Shown: piece by piece, positions 36,865-45,648 of the stretch
How the letters are laid out: the number at the start of each line of letters is the position of its first letter
Numbering within the stretch: the first letter of the stretch is position 1
NCBI GenBank assembly: GCA_021846275.1
Contig: JAJZBZ010000004.1
Coordinates: 62,001 to 126,000 of the forward strand
From: Acidobacteriota bacterium
GTDB lineage: Bacteria > Acidobacteriota > Terriglobia > Terriglobales > Acidobacteriaceae
Reading direction: 5' to 3'
DNA length: 64,000 nucleotides
Program-made: the position numbers and the translations under genes
The notes under the pieces: model-generated
Told to the model about the DNA's origin: nothing
Seen by the model: the letters and a program-made list of their open reading frames with translations, nothing else
Database searches by the model: none

Positions 36865-37874
36865 CGGTGCTTGGCGCTGGCGCGTGGGGGACGGCTCTGG
36901 CCATCTCCTTGGCGCGCCTGGCGCAGAACCGGGTGACGCTATGGTGCCATCGCGGCGAGCACGCAGAAGAGATCAATCGGCTGCGCGAAAATCGCCGATA
37001 CCTTCCCGGCTTTGCGCTGCCGGAGGCGCTCGTGGTCACCTCGGATGCGGCTGCGGCGCTGGAGGATGCGCAGTGGATTGTCTGCGCCATTCCGAGCCAA
37101 TATCTGCGGCAGATTTTTGCCGCGCTGGCACCATGGATTACCGCGCGGCAGGCGGTGATTTCGGCGACGAAGGGGCTGGAGATTGGCACGCATCTGCGGA
37201 TGACGACGCTGTTGGCGGAGTGTTTTGCCGATGAGCGGAGCAGGCCGGCGATTGGCGCGCTGAGCGGACCGTCGTTTGCGGCAGAGGTGGCGCAGGGGCA
37301 GCCGACGGCGGTGACGGTGGCGTTTCCCGAATTGGCCGATGCGGTGCGCGCGCAGCGGGCGCTGACGTCGGAGACGCTGCGCATTTATAGCTCCGACGAT
37401 GTGACGGGCGTGGAGCTGGGCGGCGCGCTGAAGAACGTGATTGCGATTGCGGCCGGAGTGGTGACGGGGCTGGGGTTGGGATCGAACAGCACGGCGGCGC
37501 TGATTGTGCGTGGCAGCGCGGAGATGACGCGGCTGGCGGTGGCGGCGGGCGCGCGACGGGAGACGCTGGCCGGGTTGAGCGGGACGGGCGACCTGATTCT
37601 GACCTGCACGGGAGCGCTTTCGCGAAATCGCGCGGTGGGCGTGGCGCTGGCCGAGGGCAGGCCGCTCGGAGAGATTCTGGACGCGATGGAGGGCAAGGTG
37701 GCCGAAGGCGTGCGCACTGCGGAGGCTGCGCTGGGGCTGGCGGCGAGCCTGGGCATCGAGATGCCGATTACGCGGCAGATGCGGGCGATTCTGCGCGGGG
37801 AGCGGGACGCGCGGACAGCGATGCGGGAGCTGATGCAGCGGCCGGCGCGCACAGAGGCGGATTCGCTGGGGTGA
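36852..37874 (+). CDS. gpsA: NAD(P)-dependent glycerol-3-phosphate dehydrogenase
   Basis: Reduces dihydroxyacetone phosphate to sn-glycerol-3-phosphate for phospholipid synthesis; pairs functionally with plsY. 340 residues from ATG 36852, the normal size for GpsA, beginning MSRISVLGAGAWGTALA with the Rossmann motif. Other motifs: IPSQYLRQIF, SATKGLEIGT, IGALSGPSFAAEVAQGQPTAV, the catalytic Lys in LGGALKNVIAIAAG (about 194), STAALIVRGSAEM and GTGDLILTCTG. Two further in-frame starts lie upstream in a tandem repeat: ATG 36816, overlapping the plsY stop, and GTG 36834. They would add 12 or 6 residues. None of the three has a good Shine-Dalgarno, so translational coupling is likely. Confidence 0.95.
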   Translation: MSRISVLGAGAWGTALAISLARLAQNRVTLWCHRGEHAEEINRLRENRRYLPGFALPEALVVTSDAAAALEDAQWIVCAIPSQYLRQIFAALAPWITARQAVISATKGLEIGTHLRMTTLLAECFADERSRPAIGALSGPSFAAEVAQGQPTAVTVAFPELADAVRAQRALTSETLRIYSSDDVTGVELGGALKNVIAIAAGVVTGLGLGSNSTAALIVRGSAEMTRLAVAAGARRETLAGLSGTGDLILTCTGALSRNRAVGVALAEGRPLGEILDAMEGKVAEGVRTAEAALGLAASLGIEMPITRQMRAILRGERDARTAMRELMQRPARTEADSLG

Positions 37875-38153
37875 GTGTTAAGCCATTGGCATTGCTCGCC
37901 AGACAAGTTGCGCATGATTTCCGTTTTACGGGGAGACGCGCAGTGCATGGATGCGGAGAAGATGGAGATTGGCAGGAAATACTCCTCGCGGCGCTGGCGG
38001 GAACGCAATCAAAAATGACGGAAAGATAACCATTCTCTCGATCACTTTCAAGTTGAGCGGGCGTCTACACTGGATGCGGTTATGCGTGTGCGTCGGCAAC
38101 TTCCATGAGGGAAGCGGCCATCGACATGAGAAAGCTGAATTCGGAGATTTCTG
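37875..38153 (+). other. Intergenic region with candidate promoter for the carboxypeptidase-regulatory-like gene
   Basis: 279 nt, less GC-rich than its neighbours. TACACT at 38068-38073 could be a -10 with a leader of about 75 nt to TTG 38154; no consensus -35 is seen. An 8-codon open frame starts at ATG 38084, 10 nt after that hexamer; I do not count it as a gene. No terminator for gpsA is recognisable. Confidence 0.3.
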
Positions 38154-39362
38154 TTGTTTTGTATTTTGGATACTTCTGCTCACTCTGCCAGGTTGTCCCA
38201 TCCCGCAAAGGTAAGGAATTTCCGGAGTCGACGAGCAAGGCTGACCGGATTTTTTTGCCTGATGGCTGTCTCATCCACATTGATGGCGCAGGCGGTGCAA
38301 AAAGCCTCCTCGATAAGCAATGATCTGCCAGAAGCGCCGGTGGCGCAGGTGGATGCGCAGAATGCTGGTGGGGATTCCGGCGCTGCGCTGAAGGCGACAG
38401 CCGGAACAGTGTCGAGAAACGGGTCGAGCAGCGGATCGAGCAGCGGATCAATCAACGGGACTGTGGAAGACTCAAACGAAGACGTGATTGAGGGTGCGAG
38501 GATTGTGCTGACCGCATCCGATGGGAAAACGTATGCGCAGACATCCGGAGGGGAAGGACAGTTTTCCTTTTCAGGATTGTCAGCGGGAACGTATTCGATT
38601 GTGGTGACCGGGAAGGGATGGGGAACCTATTCGCTGTCGAATGTCCAGATCGCTGACGGGGAAAGTCGCATTCTTTCCCATGTGATTCTGCCCGCCACGA
38701 GCGGAGTGACAAGCGTGCGCGTGGATGGAAGCGCGAAGGAGTTATCGATTGAGCAGGAACACGTTGCGGTGCAGCAGCGGGTGTTTGCTGTGTTTCCGAA
38801 CTTTTACAGCAGCTTCGACTGGAACGCGCCTCCGATGCAGAGTCGGCAGAAATTTGCGCTGGCCTTCCGCTCCATGATCGATCCGATGACCTTTGTGGGG
38901 GCGGGTGTTATCGCGGGAGCAGAGCAGGCGCGGGACACGTTTCCGGGATATGGGCAGGGACTTGCCGGTTATGGTCGCCGATACGGAGCGGCATACGCGA
39001 ACAGCTTCACGGGAAGGATGCTGGGCGGCGCGGTGTTTCCCGCGCTGTTTCATCAGGATCCACGCTACTTTTACATGGGGTCGGGATCTGTGTTCCGACG
39101 CGCTCTCTATGCCATTTCCACGGCACTGATCACCAAGGGCGACAATGGCAGATGGCAGCCGAACTATTCTCATGTGCTGGGTAACTTCACAGCCGGTGCG
39201 ATCTCCAACCTGTACTATCCGGCTTCCAGCCGGGGTCTTTCGCTGACGCTCATCAATGGAGCGCTGGAGACGGCGGGAGATGCGGGCACGGATTTTGTGA
39301 GGGAGTTTTTCCTGCGCGGCATTACCTCGCATGTGCCCGGATCCAGCAACGGCAAGCCGTAG
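38154..39362 (+). CDS. Secreted protein with carboxypeptidase-regulatory-like domain
   Basis: About 402 residues. The N-terminus has a hydrophobic stretch, RLTGFFCLMAVSSTLMAQA, acting as signal peptide (preceded by an unusually long 35-residue n-region if TTG 38154 is right). TTG 38154 has GGAG 7 nt upstream. Residues about 95-175 form a CarboxypepD_reg-like beta-sandwich: SINGTVEDSNEDVIEGARIVLTA, GEGQFSFSGLSAGTYSIVVTGKGW. The rest (about 215-390) is a conserved acidobacterial region with MTFVGAGVIAGAEQARDTFPGYGQG, FHQDPRYFYMGSGS, NYSHVLGNFTAGAISNLYYP and GTDFVREFFLRG; I recognise it as recurrent in the phylum but know no function. Outer-membrane association is inferred. Confidence 0.7.
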   Translation: MFCILDTSAHSARLSHPAKVRNFRSRRARLTGFFCLMAVSSTLMAQAVQKASSISNDLPEAPVAQVDAQNAGGDSGAALKATAGTVSRNGSSSGSSSGSINGTVEDSNEDVIEGARIVLTASDGKTYAQTSGGEGQFSFSGLSAGTYSIVVTGKGWGTYSLSNVQIADGESRILSHVILPATSGVTSVRVDGSAKELSIEQEHVAVQQRVFAVFPNFYSSFDWNAPPMQSRQKFALAFRSMIDPMTFVGAGVIAGAEQARDTFPGYGQGLAGYGRRYGAAYANSFTGRMLGGAVFPALFHQDPRYFYMGSGSVFRRALYAISTALITKGDNGRWQPNYSHVLGNFTAGAISNLYYPASSRGLSLTLINGALETAGDAGTDFVREFFLRGITSHVPGSSNGKP

Positions 39363-39373
39363 TGTTGCTGGGC

Positions 39374-39379
39374 TAAAAT
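39374..39379 (+). promoter_or_regulatory. -10 hexamer 6 nt before the zinc-ribbon gene (leaderless-type start)
   Basis: TAAAAT is followed by ATGGGC and then ATG 39386. This places the likely transcription start on that ATG and argues against the in-frame ATG 39380. Confidence 0.45.
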
Positions 39380-39385
39380 ATGGGC

Positions 39386-39601
39386 ATGCCGTACCCGATT
39401 CGCACCTGCGTTGTCTGCTCGGAGGAGTTTGAGTTGCGGCCCGGCAAGCCGGGCTTTGCCAATCGCTGCCCGGCGTGCAGCGAGGCCGATGGCGAGGATT
39501 CGGCGGGGGACGCGATGCTGGATGTCACGGGGAACAAGAGCGAAGTGAATGCGGCGCGTCGGCGGGCGATGTATGACCTGCTGTATCGCAAGGAAAGCTG
39601 A
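39386..39601 (+). CDS. Small zinc-ribbon protein
   Basis: 71 residues. Two CxxC pairs, CVVC at about 7-10 and CPAC at about 28-31 (within RTCVVCSEEFELRPGKPGF and ANRCPACSEAD), form a zinc ribbon. The C-terminus is a basic helix, NAARRRAMYDLLYRKE. It has no signal or TM segment. It lies between the carboxypeptidase-regulatory-like gene and ftsY, 69 nt before ftsY. Function unknown; nucleic-acid or protein binding is plausible for a zinc ribbon with a basic helix. ATG 39380 would add two residues. Confidence 0.75.
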   Translation: MPYPIRTCVVCSEEFELRPGKPGFANRCPACSEADGEDSAGDAMLDVTGNKSEVNAARRRAMYDLLYRKES

Positions 39602-39670
39602 GCGCGCGCAGGGTGCTGCACGGATCGCGAGGCCGAGCGGGCAACGCGGAGCAGAACGGACAAAGGACAG

Positions 39671-40720
39671 ATGATTTCTCGCCTGTTTGGCGGCAGAAAA
39701 TCCGAGCCGGACGAAAGCGCGCAGACTGCCGAGGCCACGAGCGGCTTGTTTGCGCGCATGAAGCAGGCCGTGACGCGGACGCGCGAGTCGCTGGCGGCGA
39801 AGCTGGACGACTTGCTGGCGATGACGCGCTCGGTGGACGAGGGTGCGCTGGAGAAGCTGGAAGCGGCGCTGCTGACGAGCGATCTGGGGCTGGTGACGAC
39901 GACGGCGATCCTGAAGGAAGTGCGCGAGCATGCGCGTCGGCAGGGGATTGCAAGCGGCGCAGAGCTGCGGCAGATCTTGCGCGAGGAGTTGCTGGGGCTG
40001 CTGGCTGCGCCGCAGTTGGCTGGGCAGGATTTGACTGCGCCCGATCTGTCTGCGCGGGCGGTTGCTGAGGCGGTGGCGGAGCATCCGCCGAAGGTGCTGT
40101 TTCTGGTGGGCGTGAATGGCACAGGCAAGACGACGACGAGCGGCAAGCTGGCGGCGCACTATCGCGCCGAGGGGAGGTCGGTTTTGCTGTGCGCGGCGGA
40201 CACGTTTCGCGCGGCGGCGATTGAACAACTGGAAGTGTGGGCGGCGCGTTCGGGCGTGGAACTGATTCGCACGCGGCAGGGAGGGGATCCCTCGGCGGTG
40301 CTGTATGACTCGATCAGCGCGGCCAAGGCGCGCGGCCTGGACCTGCTGATTGTGGATACGGCGGGCAGGCTGCACACGAAGAGCGGACTGATGGACGAAC
40401 TGGGCAAGATGAGGCGCACGGCGGCGCGGCTGGTCGAGGGCGCTCCGCATGAGGTGCTGCTGGTGATGGACGCGACGACGGGGCAGAATGGGCTGCAACA
40501 GGCGCGGCTGTTTGCCGAGGTAGCGGGCGTGACGGGCATTGTGCTGACGAAGCTGGATGGCACGGCCAAGGGCGGGATTGTGGTGGCGATTGCGCGGGAG
40601 ATGAATCTGCCGGTGCGCTTTGTGGGCGTGGGCGAAAAGCTGGAAGACCTGCTGCCGTTTGATGCGGCGAGCTTTGTGGATTCGCTGCTGGGCGAAGCTG
40701 CGGCCGGGCACGCGGCCTGA
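39671..40720 (+). CDS. ftsY: Signal recognition particle receptor
   Basis: FtsY is the SRP-GTPase receptor that docks ribosome-nascent chain-SRP complexes on the inner membrane. 349 residues, the compact form without a long acidic A domain. The N domain helices (about 25-110) are followed by the G domain: G1 GVNGTGKTTTSGKLA at about 146-160, ADTFRAAAIEQLEVW (insertion box), RQGGDPSAVLYD, DTAGRLHTKSGLMDEL, and TKLDGTAKGG at the C-terminal part, then GEKLEDLLPFDA. Downstream ribD begins one base after the stop. Confidence 0.96.
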   Translation: MISRLFGGRKSEPDESAQTAEATSGLFARMKQAVTRTRESLAAKLDDLLAMTRSVDEGALEKLEAALLTSDLGLVTTTAILKEVREHARRQGIASGAELRQILREELLGLLAAPQLAGQDLTAPDLSARAVAEAVAEHPPKVLFLVGVNGTGKTTTSGKLAAHYRAEGRSVLLCAADTFRAAAIEQLEVWAARSGVELIRTRQGGDPSAVLYDSISAAKARGLDLLIVDTAGRLHTKSGLMDELGKMRRTAARLVEGAPHEVLLVMDATTGQNGLQQARLFAEVAGVTGIVLTKLDGTAKGGIVVAIAREMNLPVRFVGVGEKLEDLLPFDAASFVDSLLGEAAAGHAA

Positions 40721-40735
40721 GATGCCGCCTGAGAT
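40712..40735. repeat. 12-bp tandem duplication at the ftsY-ribD junction
   Basis: Units 40712-40723 and 40724-40735 read GC(G/C)GCCTGAGAT. The first contains the ftsY stop; each unit ends with the first two bases of an in-frame ribD start codon (ATG 40722 and ATG 40734). Confidence 0.8.
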
Positions 40736-41942
40736 GAAGCACGCGAGCAAACAGAACGAAGGGATGGCCGCCGAAGGTGGTTGTGGCGAGAGTGATTTCC
40801 GGTGGATGGCGCGCGCGCTGGAACTGGCGCGGCGCGGAGTGGGTCTGGCTGCGCCGAATCCGGTCGTGGGCTGCGTGATTGTGGCGCGAGATGGCACGCG
40901 GGATGGCGCGTGCGTGGGCGAGGGTTGGCACGAGTACGACAGGCGCGATCATGCGGAGATCGTGGCGCTGCGCGAGGCGGGCGAGTGTGCGCGCGGGGCA
41001 GTGGCGTATGTGACGCTGGAGCCGTGCAGCCACACGGGGCGCACGGGGCCGTGCGCGGTGGCGCTGTGCAAGGCAGGCGTGGGGCGCGTGGTGGTGGCGA
41101 CTGTGGACGCGAATCCGCTGGTGGCGGGCAGGGGAATGGCGCTGCTGCGCGAGGCGGGGATTGCGGTGGACTGTGCCGTGGGCGAGCGCGAGGCGCGGCA
41201 GTTGAACGAGGGCTTTGCGCGATGGATCGGGACGCGGCGACCGTTTGTGACGCAGAAGGTGGCAATGACGCGGGATGGTCGGATTGCGCCGCGGCTGGAT
41301 GCCGGATTGCCGCAGCCGTTTTGGATTACTTCGGAGGCTTCGCGCGACGAAGTGCAGCGAATGCGCCATGCGAGTGACGCGGTACTGACCGGAATTGGGA
41401 CGGTGCTGGCCGATGATCCACTGCTGACGGATCGCAGCGGGCTGAGGCGCAGGCGCAGGCTGCTGCGCGTGGTGCTGGATTCGCAGCTTCGGCTGCCGCC
41501 GGATTCGCGTCTGGTTCAGTCGGCGAATGAGGATGTGCTGGTCTGCACGGTGAGCGGCGACAGGGAGCGCATGGCCGTGCTGCGCGCGCGGGGCGTCGAG
41601 GTCGAGCGGTTTGAGCCAGACCATGCTGGCAGGGTGTCGATCGAGGCGGTGCTGGCACATCTGGGCGAGCGCGAGATGTTGAGCGTGATGACGGAGTGTG
41701 GCTCGGAGCTGAACGGGGCGCTGCTGGCGGGCGGGTTTGTGGATCGCTGCACCTGCTTTGTGGCGCAGTCGATGCTGGGCGTGGATGCCGTGCCGGCGTG
41801 GGGCGGAGTGGCGAGCGAGGAAACGGGCGCGCGGGTGCTGCGGAATGCGGAGTGGAGCGCGAGCGGCATGGATAGGCGCGGCACGGTGCTGGTGCGCGAT
41901 CCGTGGGCGCGCGTGACTGAGCCAGACGGGACGGTAGACTGA
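40722..41942 (+). CDS. ribD: Bifunctional diaminohydroxyphosphoribosylaminopyrimidine deaminase / 5-amino-6-(5-phosphoribosylamino)uracil reductase
   Basis: Second and third steps of riboflavin synthesis. 406 residues from ATG 40722. The deaminase domain has zinc ligands His77 in DHAEIVALRE and the two Cys of LEPCSHTGRTGPC at about 102-111, plus AAPNPVVGCVIV. The reductase domain (about 170-395) has RPFVTQKVAMTRDGRIA, RHASDAVLTGIGTVLADDPLLT, LRVVLDSQLRLPPDS and MTECGSELNGALLAGGFVDR. ATG 40722, 40734 and 40764 are all in frame and precede the conserved DFRWMARALELA; the exact start is open. ribE follows 4 nt after its stop; ribBA and ribH are not in the window. Confidence 0.94.
   Translation: MPPEMKHASKQNEGMAAEGGCGESDFRWMARALELARRGVGLAAPNPVVGCVIVARDGTRDGACVGEGWHEYDRRDHAEIVALREAGECARGAVAYVTLEPCSHTGRTGPCAVALCKAGVGRVVVATVDANPLVAGRGMALLREAGIAVDCAVGEREARQLNEGFARWIGTRRPFVTQKVAMTRDGRIAPRLDAGLPQPFWITSEASRDEVQRMRHASDAVLTGIGTVLADDPLLTDRSGLRRRRRLLRVVLDSQLRLPPDSRLVQSANEDVLVCTVSGDRERMAVLRARGVEVERFEPDHAGRVSIEAVLAHLGEREMLSVMTECGSELNGALLAGGFVDRCTCFVAQSMLGVDAVPAWGGVASEETGARVLRNAEWSASGMDRRGTVLVRDPWARVTEPDGTVD
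41935..41940 (+). promoter_or_regulatory. -10 hexamer 6 nt before ribE, inside the end of ribD (leaderless-type start)
   Basis: TAGACT overlaps the last ribD codons (stop TGA 41940-41942) and is followed by GAGAGC and ATG 41947. A weak GTGACT 16 nt upstream could serve as -35. It would allow ribE expression independent of ribD. Confidence 0.4.
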
Positions 41943-41946
41943 GAGC

Positions 41947-42618
41947 ATGTTCACGGGAATTGTGGAGCAGACGGGAACGGTGGTGAGCCTGAGGCCGCAG
42001 GGAAATGTGCAACGGCTGACGGTGGCCTGCGCGGGGATTGCGGGACGGCTGCGCGAGGGCGATTCGCTGGCGGTTTCCGGCGTCTGCCTGACAGCGCTTG
42101 ATGTGAATGCGGAGTGCTTTCACGCGGACCTGGCGGCGGAGACGCTGGAGCGGACGACGCTGCGCGGACTGGCGCCGGGCGCGGTGGTGAATCTGGAGCT
42201 GCCGACGGCCGCGGGCGCGCCGCTGGGCGGACATATTGTGCAGGGGCATGTGGACGCGACCGGCGAGCTGGTGGCGCTGAATCCGGTGTCGGCGGACGCA
42301 GATCCGGCGACGACGGACTGGCGACTGGTGGTGCGCGTGCCGGAGCGGCTGCGCGAGTACATGGTGCCGAAGGGATCGGTGGCGATTGAGGGTATCAGCC
42401 TGACGATTGCCGATATTCAGGGCGGCGGTGAGCGGATTGAAATCGCCATCCTGCCGCTGACGTGGTCGAGGACGAATCTGCGCACGCTGCTGCCGGGTGA
42501 AGCCGTGAATCTGGAGGCGGATATTCTGCTGAAGGCGGCGGCGGTGAGGCGGCAGGCAGGCGAGCAGGCAAGCGGATTTGGCCTGAGCGAAGCGTGGCTT
42601 GTGGCGAACGGCTATTGA
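41947..42618 (+). CDS. ribE: Riboflavin synthase, alpha subunit
   Basis: Dismutates two 6,7-dimethyl-8-ribityllumazines to riboflavin. 223 residues, two homologous lumazine-binding beta barrels: MFTGIVEQTGTVVSL at the N-terminus, DSLAVSGVCLTAL, FHADLAAETLERTTL, then LGGHIVQGHVDATGEL and KGSVAIEGISLTI, WSRTNLRTLLPGEAVNLEADIL. The N-terminal MFTGIV and the invariant GVCLT are both intact. Directly after ribD; no FMN riboswitch precedes either gene in this window. Confidence 0.96.
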   Translation: MFTGIVEQTGTVVSLRPQGNVQRLTVACAGIAGRLREGDSLAVSGVCLTALDVNAECFHADLAAETLERTTLRGLAPGAVVNLELPTAAGAPLGGHIVQGHVDATGELVALNPVSADADPATTDWRLVVRVPERLREYMVPKGSVAIEGISLTIADIQGGGERIEIAILPLTWSRTNLRTLLPGEAVNLEADILLKAAAVRRQAGEQASGFGLSEAWLVANGY

Positions 42619-42745
42619 GCGATGGACTGGAATGGCGGGGCCGGTCGGGAACGATGGCTGGCGTTGAGCGTTTCCGCCCGCGGGCGCGTCCTGTGCGTAT
42701 AGGAGAGATGCTGGGAAGCTGATACCCTTGCGGTAGACGGAATCT

Positions 42746-43945
42746 ATGGCGGAGTTTGTGATCAAGCTGGCGGATGAACGCGGTCGCGTTCAGGAGCAGA
42801 CGCATGTCGCGGCGTCTGCCGAGGAGCTGCGCCAGCGCTTTGTGCATGCCGGTTATCACGTCTTTCATGTGCAACCGAAAGGTGGGTTGGGCGGACGAAA
42901 GAAGAAGACGAAGCTTGAGCCTTTTCTCATTTTCAACCAGCAGTTTCTGACACTGATTCGCGCCGGGTTGCCGATTCACGGGTCGCTGGAGATGCTGGCC
43001 AAGAACCAGCGCAATCCGCATTTTGCCGGACAACTGCTGAATGTGACGGATCGCGTGAAGACGGGCGAGGCACTGTCGTCGGCTTTTGAGGCGCAGGGCG
43101 GGTTTCCGGTGATGTATACGACGACGCTGCTGGCCGGAGAACGCTCGGGCAATTTGCAGGAGGTGCTGGATCGCTTCGTCAGCTTTCAGCGGATTTCACT
43201 GACGTTTCGCAAGAAGCTGACGGCCTCGCTGATCTATCCTTCTGTGCTGGTCTGCATCGTGGTTGCGCTGTTCATTTTTCTGATCACGTATGTGGTGCCG
43301 AGTTTTGCCACGCTCTATGACCAGATGGGGTCGCATTTGCCGGCGCTGACGGTGGACCTGCTGGCCTTTGGCAAGGGAGCGCAGCACCAGGGGCCGTGGG
43401 TTGCGCTGGGACTGGTGGTGGTGGGATTTGCTGCGCGGCGGTATGCACGGACGGATCGAGGACGCGATCTGGTGGATGCGGTGCGGATCTATCTGCCGAT
43501 CTTTGGGAAAATCTGGATCAAGTATCAGGTGGCGCTTTTTGGGAGGACGCTATCGACGCTGCTGACGGGCGGTCTGCCGCTGGTGCCGTCACTGGAGACG
43601 GCGGCGCGTTCGATCTCGTCGAATCGCATTGCGAAGGCGGTTTTCTCGGCGGTCGCGACGGTGCGCGAAGGCAAGAGCCTGGCGGATTCGCTGCAGGCGA
43701 CGGGGGTTTTCCCCGGCGTGGCGATTGAGATGATAACTGTGGGCGAGCAGACGGGCGCGCTGCCGCAGATGCTGAATTCGGTTTCGGAGTTTTTTGAAGA
43801 GGACGTGGAAACGAATCTGACTGCGGCGATGGCGCTGATTGAGCCGGTAATCCTTCTCGTGATGGGCGTTTTTGTCGTGATTATTCTTATCGCGCTGTAT
43901 CTGCCGATCTTCTCGCTGGGGCAGATTCAGCAGTTCTCTCACTAA
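42746..43945 (+). CDS. Type II secretion/type IV pilus inner-membrane platform protein (GspF/PilC)
   Basis: 399 residues. Two homologous T2SSF domains: first FLIFNQQFLTLIRAGLPIHGSLEMLAKNQ and LLAGERSGNLQEVLDRFVSFQ, second FGRTLSTLLTGGLPLVPSLETAA and EMITVGEQTGALPQMLNSVSEFFEEDV. TM helices lie at about 165-190, 212-232 and 365-390. It is the membrane platform on which the ATPase acts. It opens a seven-gene run (42.7-49.8 kb) with gaps of 1-26 nt or overlaps. ATG 42746 has only a weak GGA upstream; TAGACG 6 nt before it resembles, but does not match, the leaderless hexamer of other genes. Confidence 0.92.
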   Translation: MAEFVIKLADERGRVQEQTHVAASAEELRQRFVHAGYHVFHVQPKGGLGGRKKKTKLEPFLIFNQQFLTLIRAGLPIHGSLEMLAKNQRNPHFAGQLLNVTDRVKTGEALSSAFEAQGGFPVMYTTTLLAGERSGNLQEVLDRFVSFQRISLTFRKKLTASLIYPSVLVCIVVALFIFLITYVVPSFATLYDQMGSHLPALTVDLLAFGKGAQHQGPWVALGLVVVGFAARRYARTDRGRDLVDAVRIYLPIFGKIWIKYQVALFGRTLSTLLTGGLPLVPSLETAARSISSNRIAKAVFSAVATVREGKSLADSLQATGVFPGVAIEMITVGEQTGALPQMLNSVSEFFEEDVETNLTAAMALIEPVILLVMGVFVVIILIALYLPIFSLGQIQQFSH

Positions 43946-43971
43946 TCGGGAATCAGGAACGCAGGACGACC

Positions 43972-45648
43972 ATGGCAGAGGCAGTCACCGAATCCGAATC
44001 GCGCAACGGCAGCCAGGCGACGAAGCCGATGCAGCCTGCGCAGGGACTGGACGCGCCGGATGAGCGCGCGTGGGCCGAGAAGCTTGCGCGGCGCTATCGC
44101 GCTGAGTTTGCCGACCTGAAGCATTTCAAGATTCAGCACGACCTGTTGCGCACGGTGCCGGTCGATCTGATGTTTCGCTATAACTTTGTGCCGCTGGAGC
44201 AGCGGGAAGGGACGTTGATTATCGCGGTCAGCGATCCTTCGCGGCTGATGGTGCTGGACGAGATCGCCGGGCTGCTCGGCTGCCGGATTGAGCCGCGCGT
44301 GGCGACGCTTTCGCAGATCAACGACCTGCTGAAGAAGACCGAGCAGTCGCAGCGCGTGCTGGACGAGGCGAGTGAGGGACTGACCTTTGACGTGATCTCC
44401 AGCGAAGAGAATGCCGACGAGAGCATTTCCATCGAAAAGCTGGCATCGGATGAAGACCTGAGTCCGATTATCCGCCTGGTGGACACGACGATCTTCACGG
44501 CGCTGGAGCGGCGCGCCTCGGATGTGCATATCGAGACGTATGACGATTCGCTGCTCGTGAAGTATCGCATTGACGGCGTGCTGCAACCGGCGATGGCGCC
44601 GATTGCGCGCGAGCACCACTCGACGATCCTGTCGCGCATCAAGATCATGAGCGAGCTGGATATTGCCGAGCGGCGCGTGCCGCAGGACGGGCGATTCCGC
44701 GTGCGCTACAAGGGCAGGCTGATCGATTTTCGCGTCTCCATCATGCCGACGGTGCATGGGGAAAACGCCGTGCTGCGCGTGCTGGACAAGGAGTCGATGA
44801 GCGAGAAGTTTCGCAACCTGACGCTGGAGGTGGTGGGCTTTGCGGAGGAGGATTTGCGGCGTTTTCGGCGCTATATTCGCGAGCCGTACGGGATGGTGCT
44901 GGTGACCGGGCCGACCGGATCGGGCAAGACGACGACGCTCTATGCCGCGCTGAACGAGATCAAGAGCGACGAGGAAAAGATCATCACGATTGAGGATCCG
45001 GTGGAGTACCAGATTCGCGGGATCACGCAGATTCCGGTGAACGAGAAAAAGGGACTGACCTTTGCGCGCGGCCTGCGGTCGATTCTGCGCCACGATCCGG
45101 ACAAGATTCTGGTGGGAGAGATTCGTGACGCGGAGACGGCGCAGATTGCGATCAACTCCGCGCTGACGGGGCATCTGGTCTTCACCACGGTGCATGCCAA
45201 CAACGTGGTGGACGTGCTGGGGCGGTTTCTGAACATGGGCGTCGAGGCGTACAACTTTGTTTCGGCGCTGAATTGCATTCTGGCGCAGCGGCTGGTGCGC
45301 ACGATCTGCTCGCATTGCATGACGACGGTGAGCTACAGCGACGAAGAGCTGGTGCAGAGCGGACTGAATCCGGAGGAGTGGCGCGGCTTTGAATTTCATG
45401 AGGGCGCAGGCTGCATCGAGTGCGGCGGGACGGGGTATCGGGGACGAACGGCGATTCATGAACTGCTGGACCTGACGGATACGATTCGCGAGCTGATTCT
45501 GGACAAGAAGCCGACGTCGGAGGTGCGCAGGCAGGCACAGCGCGAGGGTATGTCGTTCCTGCGCGAGTCGGCTCTGGACCGCGTGCGGCGCGGCTTCACG
45601 ACGCTGAAAGAGATCAACAAGGTTACGTTTATCGAGGCGTCGCGCTAG
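43972..45648 (+). CDS. Type II secretion/type IV pilus assembly ATPase (GspE/PilB)
   Basis: 558 residues. N-terminal GspE N1E/MshEN domain (about 35-140), then the hexameric motor: Walker A GPTGSGKTTTLY at about 311-322, Asp box ITIEDPVEYQI, Walker B LVGEIRDAETAQIAINSALTGH at about 378-399, His box VFTTVHANN. The C-terminal tetracysteine zinc motif is CSHC at about 446-449 with CIECGGTGYRGR at about 481. All catalytic elements are intact. It drives pilus or pseudopilus extension with the GspF protein encoded just upstream. Its stop overlaps the next GTG start by one base. Confidence 0.95.
   Translation: MAEAVTESESRNGSQATKPMQPAQGLDAPDERAWAEKLARRYRAEFADLKHFKIQHDLLRTVPVDLMFRYNFVPLEQREGTLIIAVSDPSRLMVLDEIAGLLGCRIEPRVATLSQINDLLKKTEQSQRVLDEASEGLTFDVISSEENADESISIEKLASDEDLSPIIRLVDTTIFTALERRASDVHIETYDDSLLVKYRIDGVLQPAMAPIAREHHSTILSRIKIMSELDIAERRVPQDGRFRVRYKGRLIDFRVSIMPTVHGENAVLRVLDKESMSEKFRNLTLEVVGFAEEDLRRFRRYIREPYGMVLVTGPTGSGKTTTLYAALNEIKSDEEKIITIEDPVEYQIRGITQIPVNEKKGLTFARGLRSILRHDPDKILVGEIRDAETAQIAINSALTGHLVFTTVHANNVVDVLGRFLNMGVEAYNFVSALNCILAQRLVRTICSHCMTTVSYSDEELVQSGLNPEEWRGFEFHEGAGCIECGGTGYRGRTAIHELLDLTDTIRELILDKKPTSEVRRQAQREGMSFLRESALDRVRRGFTTLKEINKVTFIEASR

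Noticed and set aside
38084-38110. Eight-codon open frame (Met-Arg-Val-Arg-Arg-Gln-Leu-Pro) before the carboxypeptidase-regulatory-like gene as a leader peptide
   Set aside because: No ribosome-binding site, no regulatory codons and no attenuator hairpin; too short to support.
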